Of a stretch of 8,803 nt of DNA, positions 1 through 6,864 are shown in pieces. Location of the stretch: assembly GCA_023150195.1 (NCBI GenBank), contig JAKLLI010000089.1, positions 1-8,803 of the forward strand. The letters run 5' to 3'. Position numbers and translations under genes: made by a program. The number at the start of each line of letters is the position of its first letter. Position 1 is the stretch's first letter. The stretch comes from Azonexus sp. (GTDB lineage: Bacteria; Pseudomonadota; Gammaproteobacteria; Burkholderiales; Rhodocyclaceae). Below the pieces are notes generated by a model, which did not search any database, was not told where the DNA came from, and was given only the letters and a program-made list of their open reading frames with translations.

Positions 1-338
1 ACGGGTACCGATTCATCCGGCACGTTCGGCAGGGCGGCCAGAATGGCATTGAATTTTTCCAGCAACTCGCCCAGACGCACTTCCGAGGCTTTCAGTTCAT
101 CGCCCATGGCGCCTACTTGTGCCAGCACCTCGGAAGCATCCTTGCCCTGCCCCTTCAACATGCCGATTTGCTTGGACAAGGCGTTACGCTGCGCCTGCAG
201 TTCCTGGGTACGCGTTTGCAGCGTTTTGCGCTCGGCCTCCAGCGCCTTGAATTCGGAAAAATCGATGGGTTTGCCACGCTTGGCCAGGCCATCGGCCACA
301 GCATCAAGATTGGCGCGGAGTTGTTGGATATCGAGCAT
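1..338 (-). CDS. serS: Seryl-tRNA synthetase, N-terminal part (cut by window edge)
   Basis: Cytoplasmic class II aminoacyl-tRNA synthetase that charges tRNA-Ser (and tRNA-Sec) with serine. Only the first 112 residues lie in the window, of roughly 425-430 expected. The protein starts MLDIQQLRANLDAVADGLAK and continues with a charged heptad-rich stretch (about residues 28-100, including LEAERKTLQTRTQELQAQR and ALSKQIGMLKGQG). This is the typical N-terminal antiparallel coiled-coil arm that contacts the long variable arm of tRNA-Ser. The segment ends at NVPDESVPV, just where the arm normally joins the catalytic core, so motifs 1-3 lie outside. The ATG at 336-338 is the canonical SerS start. It is read away from the plus-strand cassette, with 205 bases between the two starts, and has a perfect TATAAT about 32 bases upstream. 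Identification is firm from the N-terminal sequence and from rarA lying on the same strand at the other edge. Confidence 0.95.
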   Translation of the reverse strand, partial: MLDIQQLRANLDAVADGLAKRGKPIDFSEFKALEAERKTLQTRTQELQAQRNALSKQIGMLKGQGKDASEVLAQVGAMGDELKASEVRLGELLEKFNAILAALPNVPDESVP

Positions 339-369
339 GAGTGGGTCCGGAAAATGCGGAAAAGAGCGG

Positions 370-375
370 ATTATA
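370..375 (-). promoter_or_regulatory. Probable serS promoter -10 element (TATAAT)
   Basis: Read on the minus strand, this is a perfect TATAAT, about 32 bases upstream of the serS ATG. It would give a 5' leader of roughly 25 bases. I find no good -35 at 16-18 bases spacing (the best is CCGTGT-like), so the assignment rests on the -10 and its placement. It makes sense in context: with rarA about 7.8 kb away and opposite-strand genes between them, serS needs its own promoter. Confidence 0.5.
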
Positions 376-451
376 CGTGACGGGAAACCCACACACGGGG
401 CCCTGTTTCACCGCCATTGCATTGCAAGCTCAACGATCGCTTATCACCCGG

Positions 452-460
452 TGCTAATAT
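452..460 (+). promoter_or_regulatory. Possible extended -10 promoter for the plus-strand cassette
   Basis: TGCTAATAT matches the extended -10 form TGnTANNNT, about 84 bases upstream of the ATG at 544. No convincing -35 precedes it, which is tolerated for extended -10 promoters. The 339-543 gap is the only sizeable non-coding space upstream of the operon, so a promoter is expected here, but this exact site is a guess by eye. A short interrupted palindrome (TTGCATTGCAA, 417-427) lies just upstream and could be an operator or chance. Confidence 0.3.
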
Positions 461-543
461 AGAAACCCTGAGGGAGTAGCAAATTCCAATAATCGGCGAC
501 CCACAAATGCAGTGAGGTCCGCCAAGTCTGCAGATTGACCGCC

Positions 544-1575
544 ATGAAGCATCCACTGATCACCGCCGGACTCCTGTCCGCCATCGGTTGTTGCACGAGC
601 AGCGCCATTGCCCAAACCACGCCAGCCGCTTCAAATCCGGCAGAACAACCCGCGCCGGCTACGGCAGCCGGACCCGGCGTGATTGTGCCGCTACCGCCAC
701 CGGAAACGCTGAACGGTCCTCAACAAGACAAAAAGCCGGTCTTCGGCAATTTCCAGTACGACGCGGGTTTACCGGAACGTGCATTGGACATCACGGTGCG
801 TAGCCTCTACGAAAACCAGCAGGTTCGCGGCCCCGGCGGGGCCAGCAGTTTCCTGGAATCCGGCAGCCACTGGATGCACGATCTGGAAATCAATGCTCGC
901 CAGCCGCTGGGCGAATGGAAAACCGAACTGAATACCTTGCTGCGTTATGCCGACTCCCGTCGCTACGATCCGGAAACCTGGAGCCTGCAGCGTTTTCAGA
1001 TGATCGCCAGCGACAGGAAAAATCACCTCACGCTGGGCGATTACTACGCAACCCTGTCCCAATATTCGCTTAACCGGGCGATCAAGGGCGTGGGTTATCA
1101 GCGCAATCTGGTGCAGGGTGACGACAGCAATTATGTCCGCGTCGTCGCCGGCACCTTCGATGCCCGCTGGGACTACCTGTACGCCAGCCCCAAGGACGAA
1201 CCCATCGATCGCAATGTGCTTGGCCTGCGTGCCCAGCATGCCGGAGAGAATTACCGGATCGGTTTCAATCTGGTCTCGGCGGACGATCGCGACAATGACC
1301 CGGTACGCACCACGGAAGACATCTTCCGGCAAACCCTGCCCGCGCTCGATTGGGAATACCGCACCGATAGCGGTGCCCGCCTCAGTGGCGAACATGCCTA
1401 TGCCGATACCACGCGCAAAACCGTGGCCGGGGTGAGAACCCAGCTCAATGGCAGCGCCCATCGACTGAGTGGTGATGGCACGCTGGGCGCCTTGCGCTGG
1501 CGCGTACGCGGCGAACGTGTTTCGCCCAATTTCTACACCATGGGTGGCGGCGCCGCAATCTCGACAACCAGTTGA
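544..1575 (+). CDS. Predicted outer-membrane beta-barrel protein, N-terminal part (frameshifted)
   Basis: I do not recognise a named family. Numbering from the ATG at 544, residues 1-23 look like a Sec signal peptide (MKHPLITAGLLSAIGC, then SSAIA|QTTP as the cleavage site). A Pro/Ala-rich linker follows to about residue 65. After that come many alternating polar/apolar segments with aromatic ends, such as ALDITVRSLYE, WKTELNTLLRYAD, NYVRVVAGTF and YRIGFNLVSADD, the pattern of a large barrel. Near residues 164-188 the stretch LGDYYATLSQYSLNRAIKG resembles the 'GD..-S.ysL...kG' strand-loop seen in several outer-membrane proteins. The frame stops at TGA 1573-1575 after a low-complexity GGGAAISTTS tail, while barrel-like sequence resumes at once in another frame. 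I therefore read this as the first half of one roughly 564-residue protein broken by a one-base deletion. A TTG at 535 is an alternative start. No clear ribosome site is visible; the ATG fits the signal peptide best. Confidence 0.75.
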   Translation: MKHPLITAGLLSAIGCCTSSAIAQTTPAASNPAEQPAPATAAGPGVIVPLPPPETLNGPQQDKKPVFGNFQYDAGLPERALDITVRSLYENQQVRGPGGASSFLESGSHWMHDLEINARQPLGEWKTELNTLLRYADSRRYDPETWSLQRFQMIASDRKNHLTLGDYYATLSQYSLNRAIKGVGYQRNLVQGDDSNYVRVVAGTFDARWDYLYASPKDEPIDRNVLGLRAQHAGENYRIGFNLVSADDRDNDPVRTTEDIFRQTLPALDWEYRTDSGARLSGEHAYADTTRKTVAGVRTQLNGSAHRLSGDGTLGALRWRVRGERVSPNFYTMGGGAAISTTS

Positions 1576-2237
1576 CCGCAACCACCCGCACGCATATTCC
1601 GGAGTTGGGCCTGTCGGCACGCGGTCTCTTTGACCGGCGTAGCCTAACGCTGTCCACGGCCTTGCGTCAGCGCCGGATTGAAACCGATGAACCGAACTAC
1701 CAGCAACAGGTTTCCGACCGGATTTACTTCAGTTTCAACGACCGCATCGACCAAATCTCGATGCGTGGTGAAATCGAAACCCTGATTAGCAAGCAGGAAA
1801 GCAGCACAACGACACGCACGGTGAACGATGACCGGCTCTATCGTTTTGCGATCGATTCGCGCCACCTGTTCAATGAAGGGCGCCTGGATTTCCGGCCCTA
1901 TCTGACGGTCGACAAGCAAGTTATCGAAGATCCGCTCACCGGCAAATCGGTGATTACCCAAGGCACCTTGCTCGATCTGCGCCTGATGACGCGGAACAAC
2001 CTGACCTACGCATTGAATCTGGAACGTCGCAACACGGACAACACCGTGCCGGGGGCCGACAGCAGCCGTTTGCGGCGCGTCGCTGCCAGCGTGACCTATC
2101 GCCCTGTCTGGCTGCCCAATGGCAACCTGCGTGCTGAAATCGGCGAAGCCAATTACGACTTCAGCGACCAAACCAAGGACTATCGCGAGCGCTACCTGCG
2201 CCTCACGCTGGATGTCCCATTCTCTCTGGGAAAATAA
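1572..2237 (+). CDS. Predicted outer-membrane beta-barrel protein, C-terminal part (frameshifted continuation)
   Basis: This frame carries on the barrel of the preceding gene. It contains strand-like segments such as SLTLSTALRQRRIET, ISMRGEIETLISKQ, RLYRFAIDSRHLF, LTYALNLERRNTD and RRVAASVTYRPVW, and ends YLRLTLDVPFSLGK. It has no signal peptide of its own. The only nearby start is a TTG at 1572 overlapping the upstream TGA (TTGA), and sensible sequence in this frame already begins before it (RRNLDNQ, about 1551-1571). That overlap could in principle allow re-initiation, but half a barrel without a signal peptide would not be exported. A deletion (natural or sequencing/assembly error) is the better explanation. 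Restoring one base in the GC-rich stretch 1545-1557 gives a continuous protein of about 564 residues. The stop is 3 bases before the next ATG, so the genes are co-transcribed. Its role is unknown; it may anchor or export the two proteins encoded downstream. Confidence 0.7.
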   Translation: MTATTRTHIPELGLSARGLFDRRSLTLSTALRQRRIETDEPNYQQQVSDRIYFSFNDRIDQISMRGEIETLISKQESSTTTRTVNDDRLYRFAIDSRHLFNEGRLDFRPYLTVDKQVIEDPLTGKSVITQGTLLDLRLMTRNNLTYALNLERRNTDNTVPGADSSRLRRVAASVTYRPVWLPNGNLRAEIGEANYDFSDQTKDYRERYLRLTLDVPFSLGK

Positions 2238-2240
2238 GCC

Positions 2241-3554
2241 ATGTTTGCCAACTTCAAGTCGCTTGATCGTCTGCTTGCCGCCTTGCTGACGACTCTCTGC
2301 CTCGCCTTCAGCCTCCCGGCACATGCCCAATGGTGGCAATTTGGTGCAGACAACGGGCAGCCTGTGCTCTCCGAATTGCTATTCAACCGGATCAGCGCAC
2401 TGCGCGTGGAACGCAGCCTGCAGTTTTCGCCGGAAGATCTGGACAGCCGCAAAGTCGTGGTTCGCGGCCGTGCCGAAGTTGCCCAGGGCAAGATCGGCAA
2501 AGTGGAGGCCAGCCTGGACGATGGCGTGACCTGGACGCCGATTCCCTTTGGTGATCGCGGCCTGTTCGCCTTTGAGTTCATGCCGGAAATGGAACGCGCC
2601 TACCGCTTCAAGATTCGCGCCCTCTCCACCACTGGAAAATCCAGCGATGAAGCAGAACACGCTTTCGAGTTCAAACTGGTCCGAGAAGATGGCCGCATGC
2701 TGGCCAAGGCGGCGTTTGAGAAATTGCTGGAACGCTACACCGCACGCGACCGCGCCGGCTTCATGGCCCTCGTTTCGCAAGCTTTCCAGGGCAACGCAAC
2801 GGCACTGGACAGCGCCCTGTCGAACGACTTCCGCTTCTTCGATTCGATCCGCATTCAGCCCACCGTGCAGCGCATTTCTGCCTCCGATGGCCGGTGGACC
2901 GTGTATTTCAGCTTTATGCGTCAGGTGCGCTCTGTCCGCACCGGCCAGCTACTGCAGGACCAAGCCGCGACCTCGGTGACCCTGGTGCGTGAGGGCGACA
3001 GCTTCAAACTCGAAGACCTGGCCGCGCCGCTGATCTTTGGTGTCTCCGATCCGGAAAATATCGCGACCTTTGTCACCGACGAATCTGTCGGCAAAACGGT
3101 GTTGACCGTAGATCGCGATGGCAATGCCTCAACGACTACCCAAGGCCAAAGCACACAACCGGCATCGCCCTCCATGACCACCAACGGCTCGGTCACGCTC
3201 GCCTCGTCCCGTGGTTATGTGATGTCCTCGGGCCAAAGCGTGAATATTGGCTTCGGCGGTACGACCTTCTTCGCCTTCGGGCCGGAAGGCAACATCATCT
3301 TCTTTGGTGACGAAGTTGATTCCGCGCAGATTCTGGCAGGTGTTTCCAGCCTGACGACCGTCAGGTCCGTCCCCGCCGTTCTCGGCGACAAGACGATGAT
3401 TGACACGGCACTCGTCATTGGCCGGGTGTATGCCCTGAAGCTGATCGACGGGACTTACGCGATTGTACAAATGACCAATCAGGGCGGTGGCCCGATGGTT
3501 GGTCCCTGGACTTTCCAGTATCGCCACCAGCGCAACGGCACGCCCAATTTCTAA
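2241..3554 (+). CDS. Exported protein with Ig-like, NTF2-like and beta-rich C-terminal domains
   Basis: A 437-residue protein of unknown function. Residues 1-29 form a Sec signal peptide (LLAALLTTLCLAFSLPAHA|QWW), so it is exported. Residues about 45-146 look like an Ig-like/fibronectin-like sandwich: KVEASLDDGVTWTPIPF followed by YRFKIRALSTTGKSSD, the 'SLDGG.TW...y.l.vRa.d..G' pattern also seen in Ig folds of sulfite-oxidase-type and other periplasmic proteins. Residues about 152-262 look like an NTF2-like domain: an opening helix pair (AAFEKLLERYTARDRAGFMALVS), then FRFFDSIRIQPTVQRI and three strands ending SVTLVREGDSFKLEDL. A Ser/Thr-rich linker (about 292-312) leads to a beta-rich C-terminal domain with YALKLIDGTYAIVQM and WTFQYRHQRNGTPNF, a pattern common in secreted beta-sandwich proteins. 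The only ribosome-site candidate is a weak GGGAAAA just before the ATG. It lies 3 bases after the barrel gene, which suggests the two work together at the envelope. Domain calls are by eye. Confidence 0.8.
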   Translation: MFANFKSLDRLLAALLTTLCLAFSLPAHAQWWQFGADNGQPVLSELLFNRISALRVERSLQFSPEDLDSRKVVVRGRAEVAQGKIGKVEASLDDGVTWTPIPFGDRGLFAFEFMPEMERAYRFKIRALSTTGKSSDEAEHAFEFKLVREDGRMLAKAAFEKLLERYTARDRAGFMALVSQAFQGNATALDSALSNDFRFFDSIRIQPTVQRISASDGRWTVYFSFMRQVRSVRTGQLLQDQAATSVTLVREGDSFKLEDLAAPLIFGVSDPENIATFVTDESVGKTVLTVDRDGNASTTTQGQSTQPASPSMTTNGSVTLASSRGYVMSSGQSVNIGFGGTTFFAFGPEGNIIFFGDEVDSAQILAGVSSLTTVRSVPAVLGDKTMIDTALVIGRVYALKLIDGTYAIVQMTNQGGGPMVGPWTFQYRHQRNGTPNF

Positions 3555-3581
3555 GGAAGTCGGGCCTGCCGGTTCTTGATC

Positions 3582-3586
3582 GGAGG
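3582..3586 (+). promoter_or_regulatory. Ribosome binding site GGAGG deciding the start of the coiled-coil gene
   Basis: GGAGG precedes two adjacent ATG codons. It is 2 bases from the ATG at 3589 and 5 bases from the ATG at 3592. The second spacing is closer to normal, so the protein most likely starts MKSSRF rather than MMKSSRF. This is the only strong Shine-Dalgarno sequence in the cassette, consistent with a gene translated independently across a 37-base gap. Confidence 0.6.
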
Positions 3587-3591
3587 CCATG

Positions 3592-6500
3592 ATGAAATCC
3601 TCACGTTTCGCGCACAGGCTGGGATCGCTCAGCCTGCTGATAGCCTGTTTGCAACCTGTGGCCGGACAGGCTCAGAGCAGTGGCGACGTCGCTCGCCTCA
3701 ATCAGGAACTGAGCACGATTCAGCAGGAACGCTTGCGCGTTCAGACAGCCCTCGAGGATTACAAAAAGACCCAGCTCGATGCGGCAATTCAGAATGCCCG
3801 GATCAACGGAAAAAATTACCAGCCGCCCGCGCCGGAACGCTCTGAAGAACAATTGAAAGCCGAAATACGCCAAGCATTGGACGTCAAAACGGCCTTGAGC
3901 GAACTGGGCGATGTCAGCCAGCGACAGCGCGACAAGGTACGCGGCGCTTTCCTTCAGTTGCGCACTTACGGTGAGCAATTTCGCAAGATTGATCAGGTCA
4001 ACCGGATCAAAACGGTGCTCAGCCTGGGGATGAATATCGCTCAGGAAGTCCAGGCTTTTGCCACGACGGCAGGCAAACCCATTGAGATCGCGACCTGGGT
4101 CGCCGACAAACTCTCTGGTGAGCTCATGAAGCGCACGCTCGATGGCAGCGGGGAATACTACAAACGCACCATCGTGGGCATTTCCGGCGCAGCCGCATCG
4201 GTCACGCCTGAAATGGAGCGCCTGGCACAACTCTCATCGCTCTCGCTTGAAGGCTGGCGGGCTTATCTCAACAAATACGAAGACAAGGATCTTGAAACCA
4301 GTGGGGGCCAGATCATGGCCAAAGGGCGCGTGTTGCTTGACCACATCACGCGCGCCGAAGACTCCATGATCAAACTGCATCGCACGCTGGACACAGCGGC
4401 GCGTGAGAGTCAGATCGAGATCCAGCGCACGAACGAAGGCCTCGAAAACCTCAATCGCGCGCTGGCTGAACTGACCGAAAAAAAGACCGATCAACCGATC
4501 AAAAAAACTGACGACCGCCTTGCTGATTTGCAGGCTCAGTTGGCCCGGTTGGACCAGCGCGAAAGGGAAGTCAACGCCAAACTCACGCAGGCGATGCAGA
4601 ACTTTGGTGCGATCCAACGAGCGGAGGCGATGGCCTCCACCTACTTCTCGTTACGCCAGTCATTTGCCAATGATCACAGCCGATTTCAAGACCATATCGA
4701 CCAAACCCTTACCCAACTGGATCGATCCCTGAGTCTGGCAGACGAAGCGGCCACCCAGGAAAAACAATGGCAAAAAGAATTTCTTGAGCATTTTGAACGC
4801 CGCAACGGCACACCGACCTATCCAAGTGACCAAGTCAATGATGAAACAGCCATTGCCAACACCCGACAACTGGACGAGGAAACGCTCGCAATTTATCGCC
4901 GACAGAATGAAGCACGAAAAACGACACTTGAGAAACTGAAAACGGCACAAGCAGAAATTATTACCGCCTGGAAAACACCGCCTTACGACCCGGCAAATTA
5001 CGACGCACGCCTCGATGCCGTTGAAGCGGCCTTCCACCGCGCCCGGACTTTGCTGGACCAGGAAATGAGCAGCAACACAGCGGCCCGGGACCGCCTGCTT
5101 TCCCTGTTCAAAAGCTTGATTGCCACCCATGAGGCAGGCCTTCCACCCAATCCGTTCTCAAAGCCCATCAATTTCGATGGGGGGCTCGAGTTTAAGGGGC
5201 ACGACGCCCCGCAACCGCTGATTTACCAGGGCATCGCCGTGGTTCAGAATTTCATTTATGCCCGCGAGCAAGATCACGCCTCGACTGCCCGCTATCTCGC
5301 CTACGACGAAGCCTCTCTACCAGGACGCATTGAGCACGCCCAAAAATCCAGCGCCGATGCGCGTCGGGAATTTCTGCGCAATGCGGCACAATGCCAGGAA
5401 CAAGGCCAGTGGATGCTGGAAGGCATGCAGACCTATCTCGATACCATGACACGTTATCACAGCGCCTTGAGTGATCTGGTCACCCAAGGGGTGTTGCTAC
5501 GGGAGGCAAGCGGCCCGGGGAGGCACTATCGAATCAACCAGGCGTGGATCAAGGACACGCTGGGGAGCGAACCGGCGGACTGCCGCGGCGTGGCCCGCAT
5601 CATGAAGGCCATTGGCAGCGAAGAAGCCAAAATTTCTCAATTACGCCTTGCCGCTGAAGGCGCCACACGGCGCGCCCAGTTTGGTGTCTTGACTTGTCCG
5701 GCGAACCGCTGGAGCGAGTTGAATCAGGCTTCCATTCACGGCGACATGATCCGTCTCATGAACGCCATCCGCAACGCACTCGATGAAAGCGAAAGCCGAT
5801 TCGCGCAACTGCCGCCGGGTGACCCGATCAGCAAGCTCGTCGAGCGCTTGCCCAACGACAACTTAACCTTGGTCCACGGATTCCCCAGCATTTATAGCGG
5901 CATGCAACGAAGCGTTCGTGAAATCGATGCCCATCTGAAAATCGCCCGGGAGGAACTGATACGTGCCGCCAAGATGGAACGCGCTGACGCGACCTGGCTC
6001 GCGGGCATCAAACGCTATCCGGAAACAATTCGCGCCAACATTCAGGAGCAACTCGGCTGCCTGGCACCAGACCATGTTTTCATTGCCGGATTCGACGAGC
6101 GCCTTGATGAATTGAAGAAACTGGCGACTGCCTTATCGCATGTTGCGGGCTATCAAAACGCCAGCGAGCTGATCAAGGAACTCACGGCGATCCTTGATGG
6201 CGCACGTAACCTCGGCGTCTCCCAGGAGGCGGCCTATTTTTCTGCCGTGAAATCGCTGATTTCCCGTCACGAAACGGCGCATGGCCACCTGAACCGCGAC
6301 AAGGCACACTATTCCCCGGTCGACGTGGATCAGGCGAATCAAATCCTCTACGACATCGACGTCGCCCTCGCGGCGCATCGCAACGAACTGCAACGTCAGC
6401 AATCCATGCCGTCGTCCGAGCAGATTCAAACCCTGTATCAACAGTTCATTGACGCCTATGCCAACGGGAACCTGCAAGGCTTGCTTCGACTGCTGGCACC

Positions 6501-6783
6501 AAGTTGGACGGGTGGAGATGGCTCCGATATCCGAGATGTTGAGGACTATCTGACCAACGCCTTCAAGATGTTTGAGCGCATTCAGTACCGGATCTCAAGC
6601 TTTTCCATGTCACCCAGGGAAAACGGGCGGGTGCAGATCAGTTACAGCGTGACCATCATTGGGGAAAATCACCGTCAGAACCTCAAACACGAGGAAACTT
6701 CCAAGGTCATCGAGGAAATCGGACTCCAAGAGGGCAAGCCCGTTATTTTGCGCACGCTCAGCGGCAAGCAATGGCTGAACTGA
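3592..6783 (+). CDS. Large exported coiled-coil protein with C-terminal NTF2-like domain (possible lipoprotein)
   Basis: About 1063 residues; I recognise no named family. The N-terminus MKSSRFAHRLGSLSLLIAC is a signal peptide with two possible processing sites: a lipobox LIA|C at Cys19, giving a lipoprotein, or signal peptidase I at GQA|QSS (about residue 27). The body is highly charged and helical. Coiled-coil-like stretches include about 30-60 (RLNQELSTIQQERLRVQTAL), 260-345 (TNEGLENLNRALAELTEKK, LADLQAQLARLDQREREVNA) and 420-460. Four cysteines lie in the middle part (601, 664, 702, 823), enough for two disulfides in an oxidising compartment. The last 120 residues, from about 944 (QIQTLYQQFIDAYANGNLQG to the end), look NTF2-like and match in layout the NTF2-like domain of the upstream gene. 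An HETAH motif sits at 893-897, inside a helical stretch. The gene lies 37 bases after its neighbour behind GGAGG. Likely a long periplasmic or surface scaffold or lever, which is inference. The short ATG at 3589 is an alternative start. Confidence 0.8.
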   Translation: MKSSRFAHRLGSLSLLIACLQPVAGQAQSSGDVARLNQELSTIQQERLRVQTALEDYKKTQLDAAIQNARINGKNYQPPAPERSEEQLKAEIRQALDVKTALSELGDVSQRQRDKVRGAFLQLRTYGEQFRKIDQVNRIKTVLSLGMNIAQEVQAFATTAGKPIEIATWVADKLSGELMKRTLDGSGEYYKRTIVGISGAAASVTPEMERLAQLSSLSLEGWRAYLNKYEDKDLETSGGQIMAKGRVLLDHITRAEDSMIKLHRTLDTAARESQIEIQRTNEGLENLNRALAELTEKKTDQPIKKTDDRLADLQAQLARLDQREREVNAKLTQAMQNFGAIQRAEAMASTYFSLRQSFANDHSRFQDHIDQTLTQLDRSLSLADEAATQEKQWQKEFLEHFERRNGTPTYPSDQVNDETAIANTRQLDEETLAIYRRQNEARKTTLEKLKTAQAEIITAWKTPPYDPANYDARLDAVEAAFHRARTLLDQEMSSNTAARDRLLSLFKSLIATHEAGLPPNPFSKPINFDGGLEFKGHDAPQPLIYQGIAVVQNFIYAREQDHASTARYLAYDEASLPGRIEHAQKSSADARREFLRNAAQCQEQGQWMLEGMQTYLDTMTRYHSALSDLVTQGVLLREASGPGRHYRINQAWIKDTLGSEPADCRGVARIMKAIGSEEAKISQLRLAAEGATRRAQFGVLTCPANRWSELNQASIHGDMIRLMNAIRNALDESESRFAQLPPGDPISKLVERLPNDNLTLVHGFPSIYSGMQRSVREIDAHLKIAREELIRAAKMERADATWLAGIKRYPETIRANIQEQLGCLAPDHVFIAGFDERLDELKKLATALSHVAGYQNASELIKELTAILDGARNLGVSQEAAYFSAVKSLISRHETAHGHLNRDKAHYSPVDVDQANQILYDIDVALAAHRNELQRQQSMPSSEQIQTLYQQFIDAYANGNLQGLLRLLAPSWTGGDGSDIRDVEDYLTNAFKMFERIQYRISSFSMSPRENGRVQISYSVTIIGENHRQNLKHEETSKVIEEIGLQEGKPVILRTLSGKQWLN

Positions 6784-6864
6784 ACAATCGTTAACACATA
6801 TTCATACAACCCCCGGTAACGAACGTTTATCATAGTGGTTTTTGAATCTGCCGCCCCGCGCACC

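Noticed and set aside
417..427. Interrupted palindrome TTGCATTGCAA upstream of the cassette as an operator
   Set aside because: Arms are only 4 bases with a 3-base centre; too short to claim without conservation.
1540..1575. Programmed -1 frameshift joining the two halves of the barrel
   Set aside because: No X XXY YYZ slippery heptamer is present in the right frame around 1540-1557; the bases are GGT GGC GGC GCC GCA. A deletion or sequencing error is simpler.
769..1620. Long minus-strand open frame (283 residues) opposite the barrel gene, and a similar one at 1644-2339
   Set aside because: Both lie wholly antisense to the barrel, have no domain-like sequence, signal or ribosome site, and are explained by codon bias of the real gene.
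6791..6833. Promoter for the M14 peptidase (TTAACA ... TATCAT)
   Set aside because: The two hexamers are 31 bases apart and no better -35 lies at 16-18 bases from TATCAT, so it is not listed as a feature though the AT-rich gap may still hold one.
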